A stretch of DNA of 64,000 bases. Source: Bacillus pumilus. GTDB taxonomy: Bacteria > Bacillota > Bacilli > Bacillales > Bacillaceae. Under the pieces are notes generated by a model, which saw only the letters and a program-made list of their open reading frames with translations, did not search any database and had not been told where the DNA came from. Positions 6,521-13,294 of the stretch are shown in pieces. The stretch spans positions 124,001-188,000 of the forward strand of contig MKZN01000005.1 of NCBI GenBank assembly GCA_001938995.1. Direction: 5' to 3'. Within the stretch, counting starts at the first letter, position 1; each line of letters begins with the position of its first letter. A program made the position numbers and the translations under genes.

Positions 6521-8161
6521 CTGGGAAAGATACTTGATGCTAAAGCACTAACAAGTGCCATGGATACAAGAGCAAAACACTATCAGGATCTCCGTGAACA
6601 AATGGTTGATTTAAAAAAAGCATTACAAGGTGTGGCAAACCTTGGTGATGATTTCACTGGAAAAGGTGCCGATAACATTAAAAGCTTCTATAAAGAGCTT
6701 GCTGGAAATGTAGACATGTTTATCAGTTTCATTGATAAGCAAAAAGCCTTTCATGAAAGTGTTTCTGGTACACTCGATGATACGAACTTTGGCGGCGATA
6801 CCTTTGTAGAAGAACACTTCTTAGACAATGCTGTACATAATGGAACCAAGAATGCTAAAAGCATTGTCAAAGATCAAAAAAAGGCCCTCAAAACTATTTT
6901 CCAAGACATCGATGACCTCATTTCTCTTGACGTGTTTGACAGCAAAACCTTTGATGAAAAGATCGCAAATGCTGAAGATGATCGGAAAAAGACTGTTAAA
7001 GATTTAATTGAACTTGATCAAAATTTAAAAGATGAATATGCTTTGTCAGAGACTGAACAGCAGGCTACAAAAGCATTGTATGCAGAAATGATGAATGCCA
7101 CAAATGATGGAAAAACCATTTCGCCTATGAATTTTGACAAGAAAGCGTATCAAAATAGCGAAATCTACAAGGTAAAAGACGATATTGAAAAGCAAACAGC
7201 TGAATATCTCAAAATCAAAAAAGAACAAGAAGAAGCCCGAAGGATCGCGAAAGAGCAAGAAGCCCTCGCCAACCGCCCTTGGCATGAAAAAGCACTTGAT
7301 TATGGCGGAATGATCTTGAATGAACTAACAGGCGTAAATGACGCAAAACGAGCCGCAACGGGCGTTGATCCGATCACAGGTGAACAGCTCACTTCAGGCC
7401 AACGAGTCGCCGCAGGTGGCATGGCAGCAGCAGGTTACATCCCAGTTATCGGATGGGCGGGGCGCATTGTCAAAGGTGGAAAAGCCGTATACAAAACCAC
7501 TCAAGCCACTTCAACCGCATTAAAGGCAGTCGACATTTACAAGACATCACAAAAGTCTTTTGCCGCACTAAAAACAGCACAAAAAGGCTTATATGGCATC
7601 ACTGCCGCGAACGGCTTCAGTGAAGCAATTACTGGAAGAGATATGTTTGGGAATAAGATCACGAAGGAACAGCAACAAGCGAGTATGGATGCGGCGCTTG
7701 GAATGCTTTTACCGTTTGGGGCTAAAGGGTTTCATGGGAAGATGGGAATCAAGAAAGGTGAGAAAAATTCTTTATCTCCAGGTAATGGGCTAGCTACACA
7801 TGAATCCAGAGGTGGGCACTTAATAGAGAGACATGTTGGGAAAACAGATGAAGAACTATTAGAAAGGCTGAAAAGTAATCCTAAAATCACGGGTTCTTCT
7901 ACTTTTAACGATAGAATGACTGCAGAAAGAGTTGCTGATTCAGTTCTGGGTGATCCTAAGAGTGTTGATAAAATACAAAAGTGGTTATCCGACCCCAACA
8001 GTAGACCTACATTACCATTAAAATATAAGGGTGATGGAGAGGTAATTGGAAGAAGTGTTTCGAGAAATTCAGAAGTAGTCGAGAATGTTACAAATGCAAA
8101 AATTATACTGAAAAAAGATGAGAATGGCGGTTTTATTTTAACAGGATACCCTGTTAAATAG
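6521..8161 (+). CDS. LXG polymorphic toxin with RNase A-like C-terminal domain
   Basis: 546 residues if started at CTG 6521, the first in-frame candidate, with AAGGAG 9 nt upstream (the in-frame stop is at 6512). The ATG at 6560 has no ribosome site and cuts into the conserved LXG N terminus (LGKILDAKALTSAMDTRAKH). Residues 1-225 form the helical LXG domain exported by the ESX/type VIIb secretion system. A pretoxin linker follows (GVDPITGEQLTSGQR plus the hydrophobic AAGYIPVIGWAG). Residues about 428-546 begin SRGGHLIERHVGKTDEELL and end ILTGYP, the pattern I associate with the CdiA-CT RNase A-like domain. Predicted to cut RNA in competing cells. A CdiI-like gene follows 16 nt later. Tip DNA is more A+T-rich than the body. 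Confidence 0.85.
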   Translation: MGKILDAKALTSAMDTRAKHYQDLREQMVDLKKALQGVANLGDDFTGKGADNIKSFYKELAGNVDMFISFIDKQKAFHESVSGTLDDTNFGGDTFVEEHFLDNAVHNGTKNAKSIVKDQKKALKTIFQDIDDLISLDVFDSKTFDEKIANAEDDRKKTVKDLIELDQNLKDEYALSETEQQATKALYAEMMNATNDGKTISPMNFDKKAYQNSEIYKVKDDIEKQTAEYLKIKKEQEEARRIAKEQEALANRPWHEKALDYGGMILNELTGVNDAKRAATGVDPITGEQLTSGQRVAAGGMAAAGYIPVIGWAGRIVKGGKAVYKTTQATSTALKAVDIYKTSQKSFAALKTAQKGLYGITAANGFSEAITGRDMFGNKITKEQQQASMDAALGMLLPFGAKGFHGKMGIKKGEKNSLSPGNGLATHESRGGHLIERHVGKTDEELLERLKSNPKITGSSTFNDRMTAERVADSVLGDPKSVDKIQKWLSDPNSRPTLPLKYKGDGEVIGRSVSRNSEVVENVTNAKIILKKDENGGFILTGYPVK

Positions 8162-8177
8162 AAAGAAGGATGATAAA

Positions 8178-8477
8178 ATGAATGAGAGTTACAGTTATTT
8201 AGAGGAGTTAGAAGATTTTTTAGGTGGGACATTTCATCAGGACATCGATTCACCAGAAGAAGCGTTAGAGGAGTTTATTCATGAAGCTACTAAAGAATGT
8301 CTGCTGTCTACTATAAAGGATTGTCAGGATTTTTTGAATGGTACATTAACAATTGAAGAAAAAGAAACCTTTATCGAAAATAATGCAGAAATCTATTTTC
8401 CGGCGATCTCATTAAACCCTATACAGTGGTTTAATAAAATAATAGAGGAAATGAAAGAAGCAGTGAAAATGAAGTAA
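8178..8477 (+). CDS. CdiI-like immunity protein
   Basis: 99 residues, ATG behind AAGGATGA. Begins NESYSYLEELEDFLGGTFHQDIDSPEEAL; the leucine-rich start with GGTFHQD is the hallmark I associate with contact-dependent inhibition immunity proteins. It is acidic, as expected for a partner of a basic RNase tip. It starts 16 nt after the toxin stop, so the two are coexpressed. Its predicted job is to bind and block the RNase domain in the producing cell. Confidence 0.78.
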   Translation: MNESYSYLEELEDFLGGTFHQDIDSPEEALEEFIHEATKECLLSTIKDCQDFLNGTLTIEEKETFIENNAEIYFPAISLNPIQWFNKIIEEMKEAVKMK

Positions 8478-8486
8478 CAAAATGAT

Positions 8487-8518
8487 CCTTGATCGGCCAA
8501 TGCCTTTCAAGGTTTTTT
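8487..8518 (+). terminator. Terminator of the LXG toxin/immunity operon
   Basis: CCTTGA / TCAAGG stem followed by six T, 10 nt after the immunity gene stop. Confidence 0.7.
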
Positions 8519-8549
8519 GTGTTTATTGGGCTTTAAGCCGAGAAAAAGC

Positions 8550-8665
8550 CGACAAAAAGGGGACCTTTATTTTATGTGGATCATCGTATGTTTAAGACAA
8601 GCAAAAGAACGTGAATATTTTGTCCAAAAGGAAGAACCTGCGGACGCTGATCATTGAGCACTTTA
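8550..8665 (+). repeat. Degenerate LXG-locus repeat block, copy 3
   Basis: Most complete copy: GCCGACAAAAAGG, CATCGTATG, AGACAAGCAAA, GATATTTTGTCC-like word, GGAAGAACCTGCGGAC and GATCATTGAGCAC. It follows the LXG operon as copy 2 precedes it, so the toxin gene is flanked by direct copies that could recombine. Confidence 0.6.
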
Positions 8666-8702
8666 AGTGCCTTGATTGGTGTCCGCTTTTTTATTGGGAG
8701 AC
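8640..8702 (+). terminator. Hairpin/terminator within repeat block 3
   Basis: Outer stem GCGGAC / GTCCGC plus an inner GAGCAC / GTGCC stem around TTTAA, followed by six T. It looks like the terminator of a short transcript from the repeat block. Copy 2 keeps only the left arm. Confidence 0.55.
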
Positions 8703-8942
8703 GCGCCTTTCCCTTATCAATGGCGTATCTGGATACGGAACAAAGGTGTTGAGGAATGTGGCCATACGAGAGGGACATTCTGAGCCTGGATAGCAGCTGG
8801 TCTGCGGTAGCCGTATCGAGGACAGTTTTTCATTATTGATGATTGACTGTACTTGGCATCCTCTCGGAGTGTGGTCATCATTGAAAAATCTATTTTAAGC
8901 GAATAGCGTAAGGTGGTGCCTATTCGGCAAGGAGAGTTTGGT

Positions 8943-9029
8943 ATGAAGATCAGAGATTCTTTATCTGTAGAGACAACGAAGCAATTAAAGCGCATTGCTC
9001 CTGGTTCTAATCGTACGGATTGGGGATGA
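8943..9029 (+). CDS. Possible small peptide or gene remnant
   Basis: 28 codons from ATG 8943, behind AAGGAGAGT at 7 nt: MKIRDSLSVETTKQLKRIA, then PGSNRTDWG and TGA. The ribosome site is good, but I do not recognise the sequence; it may be a leftover C terminus. The rest of 8703-9080 holds nothing I can assign. Confidence 0.25.
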   Translation: MKIRDSLSVETTKQLKRIAPGSNRTDWG

Positions 9030-9080
9030 AGACTTTACTTCAGATCAGAACCAAATACTTAAATCAGTATGGCTTGTTAT

Positions 9081-9116
9081 AAAACCTTAATATATCAGCC
9101 TATAATAGGGTTTTTT
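9081..9116 (+). terminator. Terminator upstream of the SUKH gene
   Basis: AAAACCTTA / TAGGGTTTT stem (one G-T pair) followed by T. It insulates the SUKH gene from upstream transcription. Confidence 0.6.
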
Positions 9117-9143
9117 GAAGTAGAATGAACTCTTTCAAAAAAA

Positions 9144-9152
9144 TGGTATACT
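9144..9152 (+). promoter_or_regulatory. Candidate extended -10 promoter for the SUKH gene
   Basis: TGGTATACT, an extended -10 element, 32 nt upstream of the TTG start. No good -35 hexamer at normal spacing. Confidence 0.35.
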
Positions 9153-9183
9153 AATTTATAGCTATAATCAGGAGGTATAAACT

Positions 9184-10023
9184 TTGAAACCATTTTGGGA
9201 TAGAGAAGAAGAAAGTTACTACACACTAAAGAAAATAAGTGAGAAAGAGATAGCTAAAGCTGAAAAGACACTTGGTGTCACTTTGCCAGATACATATAAA
9301 AAGCTCATATTAGAACAGAATGGTGGTTATACAGTTCATCATGCTTTTCCAACCACTCACTCTAATTCATGGGCTGAGGATCACATTTCATTTAATCACC
9401 TGCTGGGAATTGCTGAAGATGAAGGGATTATGGATAGTGCCTACTTAATAAAAGAGTGGGAGTTGCCAGAAGGGCTTGTTTTGATTAACGGGGATGGCCA
9501 TACTTGGGTAGCGATGGATTATCGAAAAACGAAAGAGAATCCTGCAATTCATTATTTTGATGTTGAGATGGAAGAAGACTTTAAATTAGCAGATTCCTTT
9601 GATGAATTCATTCAGGGGCTTTATACAGCTGAGTACACTGGTGATGAGGAAGCAGCAGAGGGTGAATATGAACTTCCTGAAGATCATTTAAGTAAAGAAG
9701 AACTTGAAGCCATATTTGAATTGGACGTCCTTGATGAAGGTAATCTGTATAAAATTCAATATTACCCGATGGTTGATTTGAACGAAATTGAATGGTTTTT
9801 TAAAAAGATGCAATATCACATTGAAAAAACAAAAGATGAAGATGATCTTTATGAAGTAGCTTCTACGATTAACAACATTCTCTTATTGAATCAGAATATG
9901 CCAATCAATAATAATATTAAAGAGCTGGTGCAACAAATATCTAATTTCTTACAAAGTAATGAAGATCCACTTGTAGTAAATGTAGGCGAACTTATTCTTA
10001 GTGAGTTTGAGAGTATTATATAA
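9184..10023 (+). CDS. SMI1/KNR4 (SUKH) family immunity-type protein, orphan
   Basis: 279 residues from TTG 9184, with AGGAGGT at 8 nt. Residues about 15-155 form a SUKH domain: SEKEIAKAEKTLGVTLPDTY, then LILEQNGGY, a central INGDGHTWVAMDYR strand and a DSFDEFIQGLY end. About 110 further acidic helical residues follow. SUKH proteins neutralise nuclease and other polymorphic toxins. Here no toxin gene stands next to it: upstream lie a terminator and relic sequence. It is likely an orphan immunity gene protecting against neighbours' toxins, or left behind by toxin exchange. Confidence 0.82.
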   Translation: MKPFWDREEESYYTLKKISEKEIAKAEKTLGVTLPDTYKKLILEQNGGYTVHHAFPTTHSNSWAEDHISFNHLLGIAEDEGIMDSAYLIKEWELPEGLVLINGDGHTWVAMDYRKTKENPAIHYFDVEMEEDFKLADSFDEFIQGLYTAEYTGDEEAAEGEYELPEDHLSKEELEAIFELDVLDEGNLYKIQYYPMVDLNEIEWFFKKMQYHIEKTKDEDDLYEVASTINNILLLNQNMPINNNIKELVQQISNFLQSNEDPLVVNVGELILSEFESII

Positions 10024-10052
10024 GGTGAATTTTAAGAAAAAGAAGGTAAGTA

Positions 10053-10115
10053 ATGAGAGCACCGTATCAAATATTGATATTTCCTTATATAAAAACTGAA
10101 AAATCCATTCAATAG
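10053..10115 (+). pseudogene. Possible NUDIX hydrolase N-terminal remnant
   Basis: ATG 10053 behind GAAGGT encodes MRAPYQILIFPYIKTEKSIQ, then stop. The first dozen residues resemble the start of some NUDIX hydrolases, but no Nudix box follows. Short and uncertain. Confidence 0.25.
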
Positions 10116-10176
10116 GCTATTTTTAATCGAGTGATTATGGTTATTGGAAAGCCGATAGTGGAACGAGAATTAAACG

Positions 10177-10215
10177 AAAAAGCTTTGCTACATTACCTCT
10201 ATAGCAAAGCTTTTT
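10177..10215. terminator. Bidirectional terminator between SUKH and HTH genes
   Basis: 14-bp perfect stem AAAAAGCTTTGCTA / TAGCAAAGCTTTTT with T and A runs on both sides. It serves the convergent genes ending at 10023 and 10285. Confidence 0.85.
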
Positions 10216-10284
10216 CCTAAAATAACATCTCAAAACGTCTAGGCAGGATAGATGGTAGGCTAATCATAATCGCTTTCATTAAGA

Positions 10285-11016
10285 TTAGGAGTTCCCTATA
10301 CGCTCCATTGCTTTATCAAAAGCTACTTTTCTTTTTTTCTCTTCATAGTCAATACGTTCTAAAATTCTAGTCCAATAAATATTGCCTGTGTCTGCATATT
10401 TTCTTGCAGTTTCTCTCCAAAGAAATGCTTCAGCTTCCTCGAGGACTATTATGAATTTACTCCCCATTTTCATGTGTGGCATCTCATCTTCATGAATTAA
10501 GCTGAAAATTGTTGAAGTGCTAACTCTGAAATAATTTGCAGCTTCCTTAACTGTCAAAAGGGTATGTACTTTGTTGTTGTTCTTATTTATCAAATTTTTA
10601 ATTTCATCTGAAAAAACCTCTAATTCATCAGAGATAATTTTTCTAATTGCTTCTTCAATCAATTCAGGTTCCTCCTCATCATTTCGAAGATCTTCTACTT
10701 CTTTTATAACGTTGCTAACACTCCAAAAATCATCTGGATCAGTCCAACCATGTTTTTTATAATGATTAATAGTAGGAAGAATTTCTTCTTCAATAAAGAT
10801 AATCCTGCTTTTAACTCTTAAATGTGGCATGGCTCTTCTTCGAATTAAATCACCTAGTGTATATGTTGTAAGTTTTGTCCGTTCATTTATTTCGTTCATA
10901 GTAAGATAGGTTTTGTTTGCTACAGATTCTTCATTGATAAGTGATAAGTGAAGTATCTTATCAAATTCTTCTTTAAGCGTGTTCCTAATAAAACTTTCAA
11001 ATAACCCTGTGTTCAT
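10285..11016 (-). CDS. Protein with two excisionase/MerR-like HTH domains
   Basis: 243 residues, ATG with AAAGGAGG at 7 nt. Two similar winged-HTH units of the excisionase type: residues about 37-83 (YLTMNEINERTKLTTYTLGD...MPHLRVKSRIIF) and 151-199 (LLTVKEAANYFRVSTSTIFS...MPHMKMGSKFII). Both show the TxxEaA...IrrG/MPh..vg pattern. An acidic linker separates them (RNDEEEPELIEEAIRK). It is divergent from the recombinase gene across 11017-11272. It may be the directionality factor or a repressor of the element; that is inference. The B. subtilis skin directionality factor, as I recall, is encoded elsewhere and is much smaller. Confidence 0.75.
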   Translation of the reverse strand: MNTGLFESFIRNTLKEEFDKILHLSLINEESVANKTYLTMNEINERTKLTTYTLGDLIRRRAMPHLRVKSRIIFIEEEILPTINHYKKHGWTDPDDFWSVSNVIKEVEDLRNDEEEPELIEEAIRKIISDELEVFSDEIKNLINKNNNKVHTLLTVKEAANYFRVSTSTIFSLIHEDEMPHMKMGSKFIIVLEEAEAFLWRETARKYADTGNIYWTRILERIDYEEKKRKVAFDKAMERIGNS

Positions 11017-11099
11017 CTGATGCCTCCTTTTAATTTAATTAAATCAAAAATCTATAATTACACTTTACTTTATTTTGGAAAATTCCGAAAGAGTAAACG

Positions 11100-11113
11100 A
11101 GAACAAATGTTTG
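11100..11113 (+). promoter_or_regulatory. LexA (DinR) box candidate
   Basis: AGAACAAATGTTTG matches the Bacillus LexA consensus CGAACRNRYGTTYC at 12 of 14 positions. It overlaps the -35 hexamer of the promoter at 11111, which would let LexA block it. Confidence 0.45.
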
Positions 11114-11139
11114 ATTGGCTGTTTGAATTTCGTTATAAT
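11111..11139 (+). promoter_or_regulatory. Strong sigma-A promoter with no adjacent gene
   Basis: TTGATT, 17-bp spacer, TATAAT (11134-11139). Transcription would begin near 11146 and meet the terminator at 11165-11194, giving a transcript of about 45-50 nt upstream of the recombinase gene. Confidence 0.65.
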
Positions 11140-11164
11140 AAGAATAAGATTGACCCCTTCATGA

Positions 11165-11194
11165 ACCTGGCTGAAACTCAGTCAGGTCTTTTTT
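11165..11194 (+). terminator. Early terminator upstream of the recombinase gene
   Basis: Stem ACCTGGCTGA / TCAGTCAGGT followed by seven T. It lies about 25 nt beyond the -10 of the promoter at 11111 and 78 nt before the next start codon; a possible attenuator. Confidence 0.75.
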
Positions 11195-11223
11195 ATATCT
11201 ACTGGTAAACTCGTTTTCTTTAT

Positions 11224-11254
11224 GAAATAGGGACAATCCATGTCGGCATAACCT
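11224..11254 (+). promoter_or_regulatory. Candidate sigma-E promoter of the recombinase operon
   Basis: CATAACCT (11247-11254) resembles the sigma-E -10 CATACAnT; the -35 candidate GAAATA is weak and its 17-bp spacing is longer than usual. B. subtilis spoIVCA is sigma-E dependent. Low certainty. Confidence 0.35.
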
Positions 11255-11272
11255 GTCATGAGGTGATTTAAG

Positions 11273-11440
11273 ATGAAGGTCAAAATCATTGAAGGACAGA
11301 ATGTTGACGCACGTATTAATGATTGTTACCACTATTTGATTAAGTGGTGGAGGAAGGAGATTAATCGTGAAAGCAATTTACGTGAGGGTATCGACCGAGG
11401 AGCAAGCGATAAAAGGATCGAGTATAGACAGCCAGATTGA
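11273..11440 (+). CDS. Small ORF overlapping the recombinase start
   Basis: 55 residues: ATG 11273 with GAGGTGA at 6 nt, beginning MKVKIIEGQNVDARINDCYH and YLIKWWRKEI. It overlaps the first 74 nt of the recombinase gene in another frame. The first 30 residues look like a genuine small helical protein; the overlapping part may be a read-through tail. Likely roles are translational coupling with, or regulation of, the recombinase. Family not recognised with certainty. Confidence 0.5.
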   Translation: MKVKIIEGQNVDARINDCYHYLIKWWRKEINRESNLREGIDRGASDKRIEYRQPD

Positions 11441-12869
11441 AGCATGTGTGAAGAAAGCAGGGACCACAAATGTCCTGAAATATGCAGATGAAGGCTTCTC
11501 AGGTGAATTATTAGAAAGGCCAGCTTTAAACCGTCTGAGAGAGGATGCGCGCAAAGGATTAATTACTGAATTGATTTGTTATGACCCTGATCGTTTGTCG
11601 CGGAAACTAATGAATCAATTAATTATAGATGATGAATTACGAAAAAAAGGGATAGTCTTAACCTTCGTAAATGGGGATTATGCAGATTCACCTGAAGGGC
11701 AGCTGTTCTTTTCAATGAGAGGAGCCATTTCTGAATTTGAAAAGGCCAAAATTAAAGAGAGAACTTCTACAGGTAGACTTCAAAAAATTAAAAAAGGGAT
11801 AATAATTAAGGATCCTAGTTTATTAGGATACAGAATGAATAAAGGGAAAAGAACGCTTGAGATAATAGAAGAAGAAGCAAAATTTGTGAGAATGATTTTT
11901 GATTTGTTTACGGATCATTCAAGTCACTTCTTCAACCGAGTAAATGGAATTGCGTTGCATTTAACAAAACTAGGCATCCCAACGAAAAGAGGAGCAAAAG
12001 TCTGGCATAGACAAGTAGTGCGGCAGATCCTTATGAATCCATCTTATAAAGGGAAGTATGAGCAATATAAGTATGATACAGAAGGCAGTTATGTATCAAA
12101 GCAGGCTGGTGGCACCGCAATAATAAAACTGAGGCCTGAAGAGGAACGCTATGTTACTGAAATTCCTTCGGTTATTTCTGACGAACAATGGGAATATGCT
12201 CAAGAGCTACTTGGTAAAAGCAGAAGGAAGCAATTGCAATATGGCACTCATCCATATTTGCTTTCTGGTCTAGTGCGCTGTGGAAAATGTGGAAATACGA
12301 TGACTGGAAAAAAGAGAAAATCACATGGGGAAGATTTCTATGTGTATGAATGTAGGAAGAATTATGCTGGAGCCAAAAATAGAGGTTGCGGGAAATCTAT
12401 GTCAGAAAATAAGCTGAACAGAATCGTATGGGATGAGATATATAAATTCATCACCAATCCAGAGAAGTATAGAGTCTATAAAGAAGAGGAAAAGGCCACG
12501 GATAAAGCAGATGAGCTTGAGCTGATTCAAAAAGAAATTGAGAAGGCAAAAAAAGGCCGGCAGCGTTTAATCACTTTAATTAGTCTTAGTGAAGAGGACG
12601 ACTTGGATATTGAAGAAGTGAAAACACAGATTGTTGAGCTACAGAAGAAACAAAATCATCTTATGATCCAACATGATAAAATTGAAAAAGAGATTAAGGA
12701 ATCAGAAGGATCGGCAGCAGGCGAAAATGCTATGAAAAGGGCACTTGATTATTTAAATTCAGTTAATGCAGAAAATTTGAAGTTGGAAGATAAAAAAGCC
12801 ATTATTAACTTTATTGTTGAAGAAGTATTAATTGTTGATTCGGAGACCATTCATATAAGAACTCATTAA
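11367..12869 (+). CDS. spoIVCA: Large serine site-specific recombinase of the sigK element
   Basis: 500 residues, GTG start behind AAGGAG at 7 nt; same length as remembered B. subtilis SpoIVCA and closely similar throughout. The resolvase domain has the nucleophile Ser9 (YVRVSTEEQ) and the RLSRKLMNQL and MRGAISEFEKAKIKERTS segments. A recombinase domain follows (VWHRQVVRQILMNPSYKG), then a zinc ribbon (VRCGKCGNTMTG...YECRKN...GCGKSM) and a coiled coil near residues 385-450. It cuts and rejoins the att sites at 3025 and 12919 to excise the element and rebuild sigK. It stands next to the sigK 5' fragment and convergent to it, as in B. subtilis. Confidence 0.95.
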   Translation: MKAIYVRVSTEEQAIKGSSIDSQIEACVKKAGTTNVLKYADEGFSGELLERPALNRLREDARKGLITELICYDPDRLSRKLMNQLIIDDELRKKGIVLTFVNGDYADSPEGQLFFSMRGAISEFEKAKIKERTSTGRLQKIKKGIIIKDPSLLGYRMNKGKRTLEIIEEEAKFVRMIFDLFTDHSSHFFNRVNGIALHLTKLGIPTKRGAKVWHRQVVRQILMNPSYKGKYEQYKYDTEGSYVSKQAGGTAIIKLRPEEERYVTEIPSVISDEQWEYAQELLGKSRRKQLQYGTHPYLLSGLVRCGKCGNTMTGKKRKSHGEDFYVYECRKNYAGAKNRGCGKSMSENKLNRIVWDEIYKFITNPEKYRVYKEEEKATDKADELELIQKEIEKAKKGRQRLITLISLSEEDDLDIEEVKTQIVELQKKQNHLMIQHDKIEKEIKESEGSAAGENAMKRALDYLNSVNAENLKLEDKKAIINFIVEEVLIVDSETIHIRTH

Positions 12870-12872
12870 ATG

Positions 12873-12902
12873 GGGAGGTGCGTTTATACGCACCCCCCTT
12901 TT
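12873..12902 (+). terminator. Recombinase terminator overlapping the att arm
   Basis: Stem GGTGCG / CGCACC with loop TTTATA, extended by GGG/CCC, then TTTT. Its right half is also the outer end of the 23-bp att arm, so the recombinase gene ends inside its own attachment site. Confidence 0.65.
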
Positions 12903-13252
12903 GTCATTAATATCTCGTTCTCAATACACCGAGCAGCATACGTTGCTAGCTTTGTTCCTTTCCCAGATGAATAGCTTTCAATGGCTTTAATCAGTCCGAT
13001 CGTCCCGATGGAGATGAGGTCTTCCGCGTCTTCCCCGGTATTTTCAAATTTCTTGACAATATGGGCGACAAGCCGAAGATTATGTTCAATCAGCATGTTT
13101 CTCGCATGTTCATCCCCCTGTGCCATGAGGGCTAAGTATTTTTTTTCATCATCTCCTGAAAGGGGCTGTGGAAAGGCGTTGTTTTTGACATAGGAGACTA
13201 AAAACACTAATTCTTTGACCATCAATCCCATCGCTGTAAATACTCCTGCCAC
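12884..13252 (-). CDS. sigK: Sigma-K 5' fragment (SpoIVCB equivalent)
   Basis: N-terminal part of sigma-K, starting at GTG 13252 behind GGAGGTG at 6 nt. The pro-sequence [21 protein letters not shown] is the membrane-inserted stretch removed by SpoIVFB. It continues through region 2 ([33 protein letters not shown]) to ENEILM. After that it reads six foreign residues (TKGGCV) and stops inside the element. After excision ENEI joins LMHLRAL of the 3' fragment. Codons upstream of the GTG (MVEVKI) lack a ribosome site of their own. Confidence 0.93.
   Translation of the reverse strand: MAGVFTAMGLMVKELVFLVSYVKNNAFPQPLSGDDEKKYLALMAQGDEHARNMLIEHNLRLVAHIVKKFENTGEDAEDLISIGTIGLIKAIESYSSGKGTKLATYAARCIENEILMTKGGCV
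12890..12919 (-). other. Attachment site at the sigK 5' junction
   Basis: Arm 12890-12912 (plus strand: GCACCCCCCTTTTGTC then ATTAATA) and core AACGA on the reverse strand (12915-12919). It is the inverted counterpart of 3029-3051 with one mismatch. Confidence 0.8.
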
Positions 13253-13294
13253 GATTTTCACCTCCACCATGTTTAGGCCTTTGCCTATATCCTC

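Larger units (their letters stand above)
3025..12919. mobile_element. skin-like sigK intervening element (about 9.9 kb)
   Basis: The two halves of sigK are separated by this segment. Core AATGA (reverse strand) lies at 3025-3029 and AACGA at 12915-12919, both in the codons for Asn-Glu of ENEILM. Just inside each core is a 23-bp arm (3029-3051 and 12890-12912) in inverted orientation with one mismatch. Cargo: a serine recombinase at the sigK 5' side, a two-HTH regulator, an ArpU-like pseudogene, a frameshifted secreted-protein gene, two toxin/immunity loci and an orphan SUKH gene. The B. subtilis skin element is about 48 kb; this one is far smaller and lacks phage structural genes. In B. subtilis, excision occurs in the mother cell during sporulation; the same is inferred here. 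Confidence 0.92.

Noticed and set aside
7732..8253. Reverse-strand frame of 173 codons across the toxin tip and immunity gene
   Set aside because: Antisense shadow of two well-supported genes.
11020..11208. 62-codon plus-strand frame in the HTH/recombinase gap
   Set aside because: It spans a sigma-A promoter and a terminator and has no ribosome site.
3025..12919. Integrated prophage or conjugative element other than skin type
   Set aside because: No structural, packaging, relaxase or replication genes; junctions and recombinase match the sigK intervening element.
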